A stretch of 64,000 bases of DNA from JADFOI01 sp965218935. Lineage in GTDB: Bacteria; Acidobacteriota; UBA6911; RPQK01; JADFOI01. Positions 34,519 to 43,786 of the stretch are shown here, piece by piece; within the stretch, counting starts at the first letter, position 1, and each line of letters opens with the position of its first letter. The position numbers and the translations under genes are program-made. Below the pieces are notes generated by a model. The model had not been told where the DNA came from and searched no databases. It was given only the letters and a program-made list of their open reading frames with translations. The stretch spans positions 372,001-436,000 of the forward strand of contig CBDCMH010000001.1 in the NCBI GenBank assembly GCA_965218935.1. The letters run 5' to 3'.

Positions 34519-34590
<72 letters not shown>

Positions 34591-34603
34591 TCGAAGATTT
34601 TAG

Positions 34604-34810
34604 CCGGGAATACGCATAGATTTTCCACTGCAGTGCCGCGATCATCCGCGCTGACTGCGCGACCCGCAAGCGGGTACCCCCTTCCTTGGCCTCCTCGGCG
34701 TACTACATGAGTACCCCTGCGGGGCTCGACCCGCAAGCGGGTGCCCCTCGCAGGCCTTGTCATCGTGACGCTTGCGCCACTTCGTCACGAAAACCGATGC
34801 GTACTCCCGA
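34604..34810. repeat. Palindromic ATGCATAA repeat, copy 2 (diverged)
   Basis: Ends CCGGGAATACGCATAGA and GATGCGTACTCCCG are inverted. Inner CTCCTCGGCGTAC and GAGTACCCCTGCGG match copy 1 in order, and CCCGCAAGCGGGT hairpins are inserted twice. It follows tRNA-Gly by 13 nt. Confidence 0.7.
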
Positions 34811-34894
34811 CTAGAATCATCATAAAAGTGCCCCCCCGGCTTGTCAACTGATGGTCTGATCGTCGTTTTCCCAGCCTGCGCGTTATAGCAGGTA

Positions 34895-35308
34895 ATGAAC
34901 CCTTCAAACAGCTCCGTATCGATCCACTCAGGACGAATTCGCCGGCTGCAGCATCCGATCGCCCCCCCAGAATTGGGCCGATGGGGTGAGTGGATTGCCC
35001 TGAAACATCTCAGGAAGTTGGGATGGGATATCGTTGCCCGCAACTGGAAGGGCTTTGAGGGGGAAGTGGATCTGATCGCCTATGATGGGCCCTTTCTGGT
35101 CTTCGTCGAGGTGAAGACGCGCCGTCGCCCCGTCACCCGAGCACCGGAAGACCGTGTGGACTGGAAGAAAGAACGGAAACTGGATGAGCTTGCCTTCAAT
35201 TTTCTCCTGCGCTATGAGATTTCCGAAACTCCCGTCCGTCTCGATGTGATTGCGGTCGAAACCACGGATATAAAGGAATTTGTTCTCCGCCACTACAGGA
35301 ACGTGTAG
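34895..35308 (+). CDS. yraN: YraN family protein (UPF0102, restriction-endonuclease-like fold)
   Basis: A 137-residue protein. GRWGEWIALKHLRKLGW is the N-terminal helix with the conserved Glu. EGEVDLIAYDG and LVFVEVKTR supply the Asp and ExK of a nuclease-like core, the same layout as Holliday-junction resolvases. The catalytic residues are kept but the cellular role of YraN is not established. The first 25 residues are unconserved, so the true start may be internal. Confidence 0.88.
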   Translation: MNPSNSSVSIHSGRIRRLQHPIAPPELGRWGEWIALKHLRKLGWDIVARNWKGFEGEVDLIAYDGPFLVFVEVKTRRRPVTRAPEDRVDWKKERKLDELAFNFLLRYEISETPVRLDVIAVETTDIKEFVLRHYRNV

Positions 35309-35309
35309 G

Positions 35310-35450
35310 AAATTCCAAATCCTAAATTCCAATTTTCAAGACCTATGAGTGTGGGTTTACGGACTTTTTTGAACCGAATTTGTTTGTGATTTTGAGCTTG
35401 GAACTTGTGATTTGTTTGGAAATTTGTGATTCGGGATTTTGAATTTCCTT
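35310..35450. repeat. A-rich AAATTCC/AAATCC repeat tract
   Basis: Degenerate copies of AAATTCCAAATCCTAAATTCC and its complement (GAATTT, GGAATTT, GGAACTTG) fill the gap between yraN and lat. The same type lies at 43333-43423 and 44663-44700. Confidence 0.6.
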
Positions 35451-35451
35451 C

Positions 35452-36786
35452 TTAGGTCATTTCGTGCAGCACTTCGCGAATGATGCCGATCCCCTGGAGG
35501 AGTTCCTCCTCGGTAAGATTCAAGGCGCTTCGAAAGCGGATGGAGCGCTCTCCGCTAGGTAGGATGAGAAGGTGATTCTCGAAGAGTTTTTGTCGAAACT
35601 GCCCTCGAAATTCCGAATCGGGTAGATCGAAAGCACACAACAACCCAACTCCCCGTGTATTGGCAACCTTGGAGGGAAATTCTTCTTCCAGTTGGTGCAG
35701 CTCTCTCAGCAGGACTTCTCCCATCTTCTGGCAATGCTCTAGCACTTTCTCCTCTTCGAAAATCTCCAGAAAGAGCCGGCAACGCACCATATCGATCAGG
35801 TTTCCGCCCCAAGTGGAGTTGATTCGGCTGGGCACACGAAAAACGTTGTCAGGAACCTCGTCCACCCTGTCGTTGGCCAAGATGCCACAAACTTGGGATT
35901 TCTTTCCAAAAGCCAGTATGTCCGGTCGAACGTAATGCTCAAAGGCCCACATTCGGCCGGTGGAACCAAACCCGGTCTGGACTTCGTCGTAAATGAACAG
36001 AATCTCATTTTCGTCACAGATGCGGCGAAGTTCCCTATGAAAGTCAAGTCGGAAATGGTTATCTCCACCTTCCCCTTGAATGGGCTCGAGAATCAGGCAA
36101 GCGATGTCCTCTGAGTCCTTCTCCAGCAGGGCCTGCATCTGAGCGAGGGCCTTTTTCTCGAGTTCCTGGACGTGTTGGAGATTTTCGCCTTCCAGGGGAA
36201 AGGTACATTTTGGATTGAGTATACGAGGCCAATCAAACTTCGGGAAATACTGAGTCTTGCGAGGATCGGAAGTATTGGTGAGCGAAAGTGTGTAGCCCGA
36301 TCTCCCATGAAAGGCCTCCTGAAAATGGATGACGTTTAATCCCTTTTCCTCCTTCGCACCCCGGCTGAAATTTTTGCGTACTTTCCAATCAAAGGCGGTC
36401 TTCAGTGCGTTTTCAACACCCTGTGCTCCCCCTTCAATGAAGAAGATGTGTTTCATGAAATCAGGGGTGGCATGGCTGGTGAAGGTATCCAGAAACCTTG
36501 CCATCTCCCGTGAATAGATGTCTGAATTGGAAGGCTTGTGGACTGCCACCCGGCCGAGTTCTCGAAGCACTTCCCTGGAGATCAGCCGCGGATGGTTAAA
36601 TCCCAGAGCATTGCTGCCGTAAAAGGATAAAAAGTCGAGGTAGTATTGATCCGTTTTTGCGTCGTATAGCTGAGAACCGTGGCTCTTCTCCAAGTCAACC
36701 ACAACATCCACTCCATCCATGGGCAGGTAGTGGGCAATCAAGGGGTGCACTTGAGCAGCCCCGATTCCTAGCCGGTTCTTTTCCAT
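35452..36786 (-). CDS. lat: L-lysine 6-transaminase
   Basis: A 444-residue PLP enzyme of aminotransferase class III that moves the epsilon-amino group of lysine to 2-oxoglutarate, giving the precursor of 2-aminoadipate. Recognised by the Lat-specific N-terminus (PLIAHYLPMDG), DFLSFYGSNALGFNHP, EGGAQGVENALK, IYDEVQTGFGSTG and DILAFGKKSQVCGI. The PLP lysine is Lys295 or Lys296 of the FGKK motif. Such enzymes serve lysine catabolism or ectoine-like and beta-lactam pathways elsewhere; none of those genes is nearby. It overlaps cysS by 19 nt, so it is probably co-transcribed with it. Confidence 0.92.
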   Translation of the reverse strand: MEKNRLGIGAAQVHPLIAHYLPMDGVDVVVDLEKSHGSQLYDAKTDQYYLDFLSFYGSNALGFNHPRLISREVLRELGRVAVHKPSNSDIYSREMARFLDTFTSHATPDFMKHIFFIEGGAQGVENALKTAFDWKVRKNFSRGAKEEKGLNVIHFQEAFHGRSGYTLSLTNTSDPRKTQYFPKFDWPRILNPKCTFPLEGENLQHVQELEKKALAQMQALLEKDSEDIACLILEPIQGEGGDNHFRLDFHRELRRICDENEILFIYDEVQTGFGSTGRMWAFEHYVRPDILAFGKKSQVCGILANDRVDEVPDNVFRVPSRINSTWGGNLIDMVRCRLFLEIFEEEKVLEHCQKMGEVLLRELHQLEEEFPSKVANTRGVGLLCAFDLPDSEFRGQFRQKLFENHLLILPSGERSIRFRSALNLTEEELLQGIGIIREVLHEMT

Positions 36787-38165
36787 CGGGTTCCTTCTTT
36801 CGTATCCTCAAGAACAATCCCTCGATCAGTCAAGAGATCACGGATTTCATCGGCTCGTTGGAAATCACGTTGCCGACGCGCCTCCACGCGCTTCTCGATC
36901 AACTCCGCAATCTCTTTGTCTTCACTCTGGGGTTCCTCAGCCTCAAAAACAGCGAATACTTGATTGGCATTGGAGAAAAGAGCAAGGATCTGATCCCGGT
37001 TGACCCCTCCCACTTCTTGACGCTCCAGCAGGGTGTTGGTGTCCTTCATCAATTCAAACAGAGAGGCCAGGGCGACGGAGGTATTTAAATCGTCATCCAG
37101 ACCTGCCTGGAAGTCACTGAGGGTCTCGGCCACTTTCTGGGTCAGATCAGGATTTTCAGGTCGTTCAGCCGGTATTTCACCAACCCGCAACAGGAAGTCA
37201 TGAATCCGGCGTAGCGCCGATTGGGCCTGGGCCACCCCCTCAAATGTGAAATTCAACTGCTTGCGATAATGGACCGACTGAAGAAGATAGCGCACGGCAA
37301 GGGGATCACAGCCCCGCTTGATCAGATCTCGAAGAGTGTATTGATTCCCTTCCGATTTTGACATCTTGTCGCTATCAACCAGAAGGAATTCAGAGTGGAT
37401 CCAATGACGCACGAAAGGTTCGTCGGTAGCCGCTTCACTTTGTGCGATCTCATTTTCATGATGGGGAAAGACCAGGTCCACTCCTCCACAGTGGATGTCA
37501 AAACTATTCCCTAAATACTTCATGCTCATGGTGGAGCACTCGAGGTGCCAACCTGGACGACCCGCTCCGAGGAGCGAATCCCAATAGGCCTCACCTTCTT
37601 TCTTCGCTTTCCACAAAACAAAATCCCGAGGATTTTCCTTGGTATATTCGTCGGCATCTGTGCGCTGGGCTGTTTGGGTATCAGAGAGATCCACTCTGGA
37701 AAGCTTCCCGTAGTCGGGAAAAGTGCTGATCCGATAATAGGTGGAGCCGTCACGTTCGTAGGTGTGGCCTTTGTCGCGCAGTTTGAGAACCAATTCCACC
37801 ATCTCCTCGATATGCTCTGTGGCATAGGGTAGGAGCTCAGGTTTTTCAATTCGAAGGGTTTCCATATCTTCCAGGAAAGCCTGGGAGTAGCGATCCGTAT
37901 ACTCCGAGAGGGAAACGCCTGCTTCCTTCGCCTTCCTGATGATCTTGTCGTCCACATCCGTGATATTCATCACATGGAGAAGGGGAAGTCCCTTGTATTT
38001 GATGTAGCGTCTGAGAAGGTCCTGAAAAACGAAAGTGCGAAAATTTCCGATGTGGACGTAATCATAGACCGTAGGACCACACGTGTACATTCGGACAGTT
38101 TTCCCGTCCAGAGGTTTCAATTCCTCAAGTTCAGAGGTCAGTGTGTTGTGGAGTTTTAAAGCCAA
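36768..38165 (-). CDS. cysS: Cysteinyl-tRNA synthetase
   Basis: A 465-residue class I synthetase. YTCGPTVYDYVHIGN holds the zinc ligand Cys29 and the HIGH-type HIGN. GRPGWHLECS and HCGGVDLVFPHHENEIAQSEA supply the remaining zinc ligands, and KMSKSEGN is the second signature. The C-terminal DALR helical domain is complete (NTLLERQEV, ADEIRDLL). It starts 16 nt after the glycosyltransferase stop and overlaps lat. A tRNA-Cys gene is also in the window, about 13 kb away. Confidence 0.97.
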   Translation of the reverse strand: MALKLHNTLTSELEELKPLDGKTVRMYTCGPTVYDYVHIGNFRTFVFQDLLRRYIKYKGLPLLHVMNITDVDDKIIRKAKEAGVSLSEYTDRYSQAFLEDMETLRIEKPELLPYATEHIEEMVELVLKLRDKGHTYERDGSTYYRISTFPDYGKLSRVDLSDTQTAQRTDADEYTKENPRDFVLWKAKKEGEAYWDSLLGAGRPGWHLECSTMSMKYLGNSFDIHCGGVDLVFPHHENEIAQSEAATDEPFVRHWIHSEFLLVDSDKMSKSEGNQYTLRDLIKRGCDPLAVRYLLQSVHYRKQLNFTFEGVAQAQSALRRIHDFLLRVGEIPAERPENPDLTQKVAETLSDFQAGLDDDLNTSVALASLFELMKDTNTLLERQEVGGVNRDQILALFSNANQVFAVFEAEEPQSEDKEIAELIEKRVEARRQRDFQRADEIRDLLTDRGIVLEDTKEGTRWKRTG

Positions 38166-38181
38166 ACCTACCGCAAAGTGA

Positions 38182-39831
38182 TTATCTTAGCACAGGTGAA
38201 GGGATTTCAATGAGGTACAGATTTCCCTGATGCCGAACCAGATTGTGTTCAAGGAACTGCATTTCGTTCCAGCCGTGCTCCTGAGTAAGAATATAGTATC
38301 GATCCTGGGGATTTCCTCGGAAATAGTCCTGAAGCTCCTCCAGTCCCGAGAGCGGTTGTTGGATCGCTTGATCAAGGGTGTAATAGAGGGCGGTATGATG
38401 AAAGTAACGGTAAAGGATCAAGGGCTCCTTCAGGGAGATTTTGGGGAGAATCAGCTGAGAAAGATCTCGAGAGGAATAGTAATCATCCACCACAGGAGCG
38501 GCCCTCCAATAGGCGAGTGAAGCGAATAGGGTCATGGCTGCAACCAGGGTGAAAAAGATAACCAGCGGACGACATTTCCGGAACTCGATCCAAGCAAAGA
38601 GGATCCCTCCGAGAATCGGTGCAGCAAGGAGAACGCCCAGAACCATGGAATTGTAAACCAAGTGGGTACCCCAGATCAGTGCCACGACCACCGCCAGGGC
38701 GCATCCTCCCAGGACCATAAACTGAGGCCGCATCATGCGGTGGCTGATCAAATCACCTTTGAGCCAGTGTTCCCACTCCAGGGCAACAATCACAGCCAGT
38801 GGTGGGAACACGGGCAAAATATATCCTGCCAGTTTGCTCTCGCTGAATGTGAAGAAGACAAGCGGCACGGCTACCCACAACCACAGAAAAAGTTCAGGGC
38901 GATAATCCCTACTCAGAAGATGCCGGCGTCGCTGCCAGGTCCGGAAGGAGGCGGAACCCAGAAAGCAAACCCAGGGGAAAAATCCCAGCGCCAAAACAAC
39001 CAGGTAATACCAGAAGGGTTCCGAGTGGTGGTGGATGTCGGTAACGAAGCGTGCCAGATGATGATTGATCCAGAAAGTGGCCACGAAGTCGTATCCGTTT
39101 TCCTTCCAAACCTGCCAGAACCAGGGCACTGTGGTGAGGGCGAACAGGATCGTTGCCAGGGTGATTTGCCGGCCGTTCCAGGCGAGTCTCTGTTCCAGCA
39201 GGAAGTAAAGTCCAAAGATTCCAGTGAAAAGGACCACTGCCACTGGACCTTTGGCCAAGACGGCGAGACCTAGCGCCAGGCCCGAGCTGGCTGCCCACAG
39301 GTTGGACTCGTTGCGGGTGGCCTGGAAGCCACACACCATAGCCGTGGTGAGCAAAGCAACGAGGAGCGTATCGGTGCTGGCAGAACGGGCAAAGACGAAA
39401 AACAATCCTGAAGTGCACAAGATCAGGACCGTAAAAACAGCGGCGCGACGACCCGCTAGATCAACGGCCAGCAGAGCCATGATGAACAGTGACAGGCAGG
39501 CCAGGGTCGCAGCTGGAAGTCGAGCTGACCATTCGTGAACTCCGAACAATCGGAAGCTTACAGCCTCCAGCCAAAACAGTAAGGGAGGTTTCTCCAGCCA
39601 CGGTCGGAAATTCAGGGTAGGAGTGATGTAGCTGCCGCGAAGGTTCATTTCCTCGCCAATGCGAGCGTAGCGGGGTTCATCCGAACCGAAGAAGGCCAGG
39701 TTGCCCAACTGATAAAACAGTGTCAGATAGACAACACCGCCGCAAAATACCACCACCACCCATTTTTGAGACACGGGGCCATTCTGCAGAAAAAACAGGG
39801 AAGAAAAAAGGACAAACAAAAAAAAGAGCAA
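38182..39831 (-). CDS. ArnT/PMT-family membrane glycosyltransferase
   Basis: An integral membrane GT-C glycosyltransferase with about 11-12 helices. The first periplasmic loop has GSDEPRYARIGEEM with the conserved Asp-Glu pair, followed by TPTLNFRPWLEKPPLLFWL, as in ArnT and archaeal/bacterial PMT proteins that use polyprenyl-phosphate sugars. The acceptor may be lipid A, protein or another lipid; this cannot be told here. The frame opens at a TTG (39831), but its first 19 residues come from a T-rich stretch, and the GTG at 39774 is more likely the real start. No terminator separates it from groEL. Confidence 0.85.
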   Translation of the reverse strand: MLFFLFVLFSSLFFLQNGPVSQKWVVVVFCGGVVYLTLFYQLGNLAFFGSDEPRYARIGEEMNLRGSYITPTLNFRPWLEKPPLLFWLEAVSFRLFGVHEWSARLPAATLACLSLFIMALLAVDLAGRRAAVFTVLILCTSGLFFVFARSASTDTLLVALLTTAMVCGFQATRNESNLWAASSGLALGLAVLAKGPVAVVLFTGIFGLYFLLEQRLAWNGRQITLATILFALTTVPWFWQVWKENGYDFVATFWINHHLARFVTDIHHHSEPFWYYLVVLALGFFPWVCFLGSASFRTWQRRRHLLSRDYRPELFLWLWVAVPLVFFTFSESKLAGYILPVFPPLAVIVALEWEHWLKGDLISHRMMRPQFMVLGGCALAVVVALIWGTHLVYNSMVLGVLLAAPILGGILFAWIEFRKCRPLVIFFTLVAAMTLFASLAYWRAAPVVDDYYSSRDLSQLILPKISLKEPLILYRYFHHTALYYTLDQAIQQPLSGLEELQDYFRGNPQDRYYILTQEHGWNEMQFLEHNLVRHQGNLYLIEIPSPVLR

Positions 39832-39900
39832 GAGAAGGCTGAGTCTGGCACTCCAACCTTCCTTGCTCTTTTCTGTTCCTTTTTCTTCTATTCTTTTTTT

Positions 39901-41550
39901 TTAGTACATTCCGCCCATTCCGCCCATTCCGCCCATGTCGGGTGGGCCGCCTGGAGCGGCGTGTGCCTTTTCATCTTCCGGTACGTCTGTGATCAGGGCT
40001 TCTGTAGTGAGCAGAAGACCTGCAATGGAAGAAGCATTCTCCAAAGCGGTGCGAGCGACCATGGTAGGATCAATAACCCCCGCTTCCACGAGGTCTTCAT
40101 ATTCCTCGCTGTCCGCGTTGAAGCCAAAGTTGACGTTGTTGTTTTCGGAGACTTTTCCGACCACAATGGCGCCCTCGTGTCCTGCATTCTGGGCAATCTG
40201 GCGCAGTGGTTCCTCAAGGGCGCGCCTGAGGATATTCACACCAATCTGCTCGTCTTCGTCCTCCAGCTTCATCTTCTCGAGGGCTTTGGCGGCACGCAGG
40301 AAGGCCACGCCTCCACCCGGCACGATGCCCTCTTCGGCTGCCGCCTTGGTGGCATGCATGGCATCCTCAACCCGGGCTTTCTTCTCCTTCAGCTCAGTCT
40401 CGGTGGCTGCCCCGACCTTGATGATGGCGACTCCGCCAACAAGTTTGGCAAGACGCTCTTGGAGCTTTTCGCGGTCATAATCGGAGCTGGTTTCCTCGAT
40501 TTGAGCTCGGATCTGCTTGACCCGGCCGGCAATGTCCTTGCCCTTACCGGCGCCTTCGACGATGGTGGTGTTGTCCTTGTCGATGGAGACTTTCTTGGCC
40601 TGGCCAAGATCTTCAAGCTTGACGTTCTCCAGTTTGATCCCCAGGTCCTCGGAGATGACCTTGCCATCGGTTAGAATGGCGATATCGTCCAGCATGGCTT
40701 TACGACGATCTCCGAAGCCGGGTGCTTTTACCGAGCAACCCTGCAAGGTGCCTCGGAGCCGATTCACCACCAGAGTTGCTAGAGCCTCTCCTTCCACGTC
40801 CTCGGCCAACACTAAAAGGGGCTTCCCGGCTTTGGCAACCTGCTCCAGCAAGGGCAGCATATCCTTCATGGAACTGATTTTCTTCTCGTGTAGAAGAATG
40901 TAACAATCCTCCAAGGAACACTCCATACGCTCCGGATCGGTCACGAAATAGGGAGAGAGATAACCGCGATCGAACTGCATGCCCTCGACGACTTCCAGAG
41001 AGGTGTCGATCGATTTGGCCTCTTCCACCGTGATGACACCGTCTTTGCCCACCTTCTTCATGGCTTCGGCAATGATGTCCCCGATCGCACGGTCGTTGTT
41101 AGCGGAGATGGATCCCACCTGAGCGATCATTTCACCTTTGATGTCTTTGGAGAGTTTTCGGATTTCTTCGACCGTTGTTGTGACGGCCTTCCCAAGGCCG
41201 CGCTTGATCGCCATGGGATTGGCGCCTGCGGCCACCGTCTTGAGCCCTTCGCGGACAATCGCCTGGCCGAGAATGGTGGCGGTCGTGGTTCCGTCGCCGG
41301 CTACATCACTGGTCTTGCTGGCCACTTCACGAAGCATGGCAGCACCCACTTTTTCCAGTCCGTCCAGCTCAATCTCCTTAGCTACGGTTACTCCGTCCTT
41401 GGTAACCACCGGAGAACCAAATTTTTTCTCCAGAACAGCATTGCGCCCTTTGGGGCCAAGCGTAATCTTGACCGCATTGGCTAACTTATTCACGCCCTGA
41501 AGCAACGCTCGGCGTGCGTCTTCGCCATGACTAATCTCTTTTGCTGACAT
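39901..41550 (-). CDS. groEL: Chaperonin GroEL
   Basis: A 549-residue Hsp60 subunit of the 14-mer folding chamber. GDGTTTATIL is the ATP-binding motif with catalytic Asp (about residues 85-97). The apical domain and the C-terminal GGMGGMGGMY tail are typical, and the length is standard. The ATG follows AAAGGAG. It lies 74 nt after groES in the CIRCE-controlled operon. Confidence 0.98.
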   Translation of the reverse strand: MSAKEISHGEDARRALLQGVNKLANAVKITLGPKGRNAVLEKKFGSPVVTKDGVTVAKEIELDGLEKVGAAMLREVASKTSDVAGDGTTTATILGQAIVREGLKTVAAGANPMAIKRGLGKAVTTTVEEIRKLSKDIKGEMIAQVGSISANNDRAIGDIIAEAMKKVGKDGVITVEEAKSIDTSLEVVEGMQFDRGYLSPYFVTDPERMECSLEDCYILLHEKKISSMKDMLPLLEQVAKAGKPLLVLAEDVEGEALATLVVNRLRGTLQGCSVKAPGFGDRRKAMLDDIAILTDGKVISEDLGIKLENVKLEDLGQAKKVSIDKDNTTIVEGAGKGKDIAGRVKQIRAQIEETSSDYDREKLQERLAKLVGGVAIIKVGAATETELKEKKARVEDAMHATKAAAEEGIVPGGGVAFLRAAKALEKMKLEDEDEQIGVNILRRALEEPLRQIAQNAGHEGAIVVGKVSENNNVNFGFNADSEEYEDLVEAGVIDPTMVARTALENASSIAGLLLTTEALITDVPEDEKAHAAPGGPPDMGGMGGMGGMY

Positions 41551-41624
41551 TATGTTTTCTCCTTTTCTTCAAACGTTAAGAAACCTCTAACGAGCTTCTT
41601 AGCTCGATTTGCGGTCCGTTCCTT

Positions 41625-41939
41625 TTATGCTTTTACCTTACTTTTCTTCCCCACCAGAATTCCCAGGATCTCGTCTTCACGCATGATCAGGTATTCTTCA
41701 TCGTCAATCTTTACTTCGGTTCCGGAATACTTCCCAAAAAGAATCCGGTCTCCCTCTTTGACCGACATCTGCACTTTCTCTCCACTCTCCAGAACTTTTC
41801 CTTCGCCGACGGCAATAACTTCTCCCTCTTGGGGTTTTTCCTTGGCCGTGTCAGGGATGACAATGCTGCCACGAGTTTCCTCGCCTTCAGTGTCCAGCCG
41901 TTTGATCAGAACTCGATCATGTAAAGGTTTAATACTCAT
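41625..41939 (-). CDS. groES: Co-chaperonin GroES
   Basis: A 104-residue Hsp10, the lid of GroEL. PLHDRVLIKRLDTEGEETRGS with the mobile loop (GSIVIPDTAKEKPQEGEVIAVG) and the C-terminal DEYLIMREDEILGIL are intact. The start has an AAGGAG site. It is first in the operon. Confidence 0.98.
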   Translation of the reverse strand: MSIKPLHDRVLIKRLDTEGEETRGSIVIPDTAKEKPQEGEVIAVGEGKVLESGEKVQMSVKEGDRILFGKYSGTEVKIDDEEYLIMREDEILGILVGKKSKVKA

Positions 41940-42031
41940 CGCTGTATACTCCTTTCCTTAATACCTCTTGTTCATTCTCCAATATTGGAAGCCTGAAAAA
42001 CGTTAGGTTTCGCAAGTCAATGGGTTGAGTG

Positions 42032-42058
42032 TTAGCACTCTCCTCGATTGAGTGCCAA
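42032..42058. promoter_or_regulatory. CIRCE element (HrcA operator)
   Basis: TTAGCACTC, nine bases, GAGTGCCAA: the CIRCE consensus with a single mismatch in the right arm. It covers the predicted transcription start of groES, as usual for HrcA-repressed heat-shock operons. Confidence 0.93.
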
Positions 42059-42087
42059 ATCATACAACTCCCTTTCCCAGATGTCAA
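42059..42087 (-). promoter_or_regulatory. Sigma-70 promoter of groESL
   Basis: Minus strand: TTGACA (42082-42087), 17 bp, TATGAT (42059-42064), ending exactly where CIRCE begins. Confidence 0.85.
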
Positions 42088-42201
42088 GAGATCGTATAAG
42101 ATAATGGCTCTTGGAATGGAAGTTTTCCTGTTCAGAATCTTCCGTTAGAACCAGAGTCGAGTCTTCCTGTGATCGAAGGAGTGCCAAATGAGGAGCTATC
42201 C

Positions 42202-43107
42202 ATGGGACTAAAAGAGGGCATTAAGACGCAAGACCTACCCGGAATTCCCAAGGTAGGTCAAGGGAAGGTCCGGGAGATGTTCGAGCTGGAGGGACAGCTT
42301 CTCATGGTGGCAACGGATCGGATTTCCGCCTTCGATGTCATATTACCCAATGCCATCCCTGACAAGGGAAAAGTTCTAACCCAACTATCGGCCTTCTGGT
42401 TTGAGCAACTTGAAGGGATGGTCTCTCATCATCTCATATCGGTCCGGGTGGATGAGTTTCCAGCTCCTTTGCAGCCCTTCAGGAAAGAATTGGCGGGTCG
42501 CTCCATGCTGGTTCGCAAGTGTACTCCCCTGCCCATCGAGTGTGTAGTGCGGGGTTACCTGGCCGGATCGGGCTGGGCGGAATATCGTCAGAGTGAAACG
42601 ATTTGCGGGATCCGGTTGCCCAGCGGATTGGTTGAGTCGGCTGAGCTCCCTGAACCGATTTTCACACCTTCCACCAAGGCCACAACCGGCCATGATGAAA
42701 ATATTAGTTTTGAGCGTGCTGCCCAGACCATCGGCCCTGATTTGGCAGAACAGGTCAGGGATCTCAGCCTTCGTATCTATAACCAAGCCCGGGAATATGC
42801 CTTGGAGAAAGGCATCATCATCTGCGATACGAAGTTTGAATTCGGTATGGAAGGATCTCGCCTGCTTCTGATCGATGAAGTTCTCACCCCGGACTCTTCT
42901 CGATTCTGGCCGGCGGATGAATACGAACCTGGAAAATCGCAGCCCTCCTTCGACAAGCAGTTCATTCGTGATTTTCTGGAGACACTCGATTGGGACAAAA
43001 CACCTCCCGGACCGGAACTCCCCGCTGCTATTGTGGAAGCCACTTCGCAGCGCTACCTGGAGGCCTATCGTCGCCTGACCGGCAAAGACCTGGATGAAGC
43101 CCTATGA
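42202..43107 (+). CDS. purC: Phosphoribosylaminoimidazole-succinocarboxamide synthase (SAICAR synthase)
   Basis: A 301-residue ATP-dependent ligase of purine synthesis joining CAIR and aspartate. The ATG at 42202 follows AGGAG by 7 nt and is preferred over an upstream GTG. GKVREMFEL is the glycine-rich start, followed by ATDRISAFDV, PIECVVRGYLAGSGW, TKATTGHDENIS and LIDEVLTPDSSRFWP, all diagnostic. It is the longer, yeast-like form. It overlaps the next gene by 4 nt and is divergent from groESL. Confidence 0.97.
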   Translation: MGLKEGIKTQDLPGIPKVGQGKVREMFELEGQLLMVATDRISAFDVILPNAIPDKGKVLTQLSAFWFEQLEGMVSHHLISVRVDEFPAPLQPFRKELAGRSMLVRKCTPLPIECVVRGYLAGSGWAEYRQSETICGIRLPSGLVESAELPEPIFTPSTKATTGHDENISFERAAQTIGPDLAEQVRDLSLRIYNQAREYALEKGIIICDTKFEFGMEGSRLLLIDEVLTPDSSRFWPADEYEPGKSQPSFDKQFIRDFLETLDWDKTPPGPELPAAIVEATSQRYLEAYRRLTGKDLDEAL

Positions 43108-43346
43108 GCGCCAGGCAGTCCAAGATCAAGCAGGTACTCGAGGAGATTATTGATGAGATGGTGGCCAAGGGGATTTATTGGACGGAAGCGGTTTCCCAGT
43201 TTGAGAAGCTCTTTATTCTGCGTGCTCTAGAGGAAAGCAACGGAAACCTGAGTCGTGCGGCCGAGACGATGGGCGTCCATCGAAATACCCTCTCCAAGAA
43301 AGTCCGAGAACATGGGATTGGAAAGAAGAGAAATACCAAATCCTAA
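43104..43346 (+). CDS. Fis-type helix-turn-helix protein
   Basis: An 80-residue DNA-binding protein whose C-terminal half is an HTH_8/Fis module (ALEESNGNLSRAAETMGVHRNTLSKKV). The N-terminal helices (LEEIIDEMVAKGIYWTEAVSQFEKLFI) resemble the dimerisation part of Fis and of NtrC C-termini. It could be a nucleoid protein or a small regulator. It is coupled to purC (ATGA). The last residues and the stop codon come from an A-rich repeat (AAATCCTAAATTCC). Confidence 0.85.
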   Translation: MSARQSKIKQVLEEIIDEMVAKGIYWTEAVSQFEKLFILRALEESNGNLSRAAETMGVHRNTLSKKVREHGIGKKRNTKS

Positions 43347-43423
43347 ATTCCAAATCACAAATCCTAAACAAACCACAAATTCCAAGCTCCAAATCACAAA
43401 CAAATTCCAAATTCTAAGTTGGA
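43333..43423. repeat. A-rich AAATCCTAAATTCC repeat tract, interrupted by IS3 element
   Basis: Several degenerate copies of CCAAATCCTAAATTCCAAATC lie 3' of the Fis-like gene. The tract resumes at 44663-44700 on the other side of the insertion sequence, where it supplies the smc stop codon. Confidence 0.6.
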
Positions 43424-43474
43424 GTTGACCCGTTTTCGTGGACACCTGATTCTTTAGGGAGAAAGGAGAACACA

Positions 43475-43786
43475 ATGCCAAGAAATGGTCGAAGGTACCC
43501 ACCTGAGTTTCGCCAGCAAATGGTGGAACTGGTGCGGTCAGGACGAAGTCCAGGATCATTGGCCCGGGAGTTCGAACCGTCTGATCAATCGATCCGCAAC
43601 TGGGTTGCCCAGGTCGATCGGGATGAGGGCTGGCGCAAAGACGGGCTAACGACGCCGGAGCGAGAGGAGCTGGGGCGGCTGCGTCGGGAGAATCGCCGCC
43701 TGCGTGAAGAGCGGGAGATCTTAAAAAAGGCGGCAGCCTGGTTCGCTCGGGAGACCGAGTCCGGATCTTCGGGTTCGTCAAGATGA
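43475..43786 (+). CDS. IS3-family transposase OrfA
   Basis: A 103-residue DNA-binding subunit: helix-turn-helix (PPEFRQQMVELVRSGRS, LAREFEPSDQSIRNWVAQ) followed by a leucine-zipper-like helix (ELGRLRRENRRLREEREILKKA). The slippery heptamer A_AAA_AAG at 43723-43729 is in the correct phase for -1 frameshifting into OrfB, and the -1 frame stays open up to OrfB. The start has GAAAGGAG upstream. Confidence 0.92.
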   Translation: MPRNGRRYPPEFRQQMVELVRSGRSPGSLAREFEPSDQSIRNWVAQVDRDEGWRKDGLTTPEREELGRLRRENRRLREEREILKKAAAWFARETESGSSGSSR

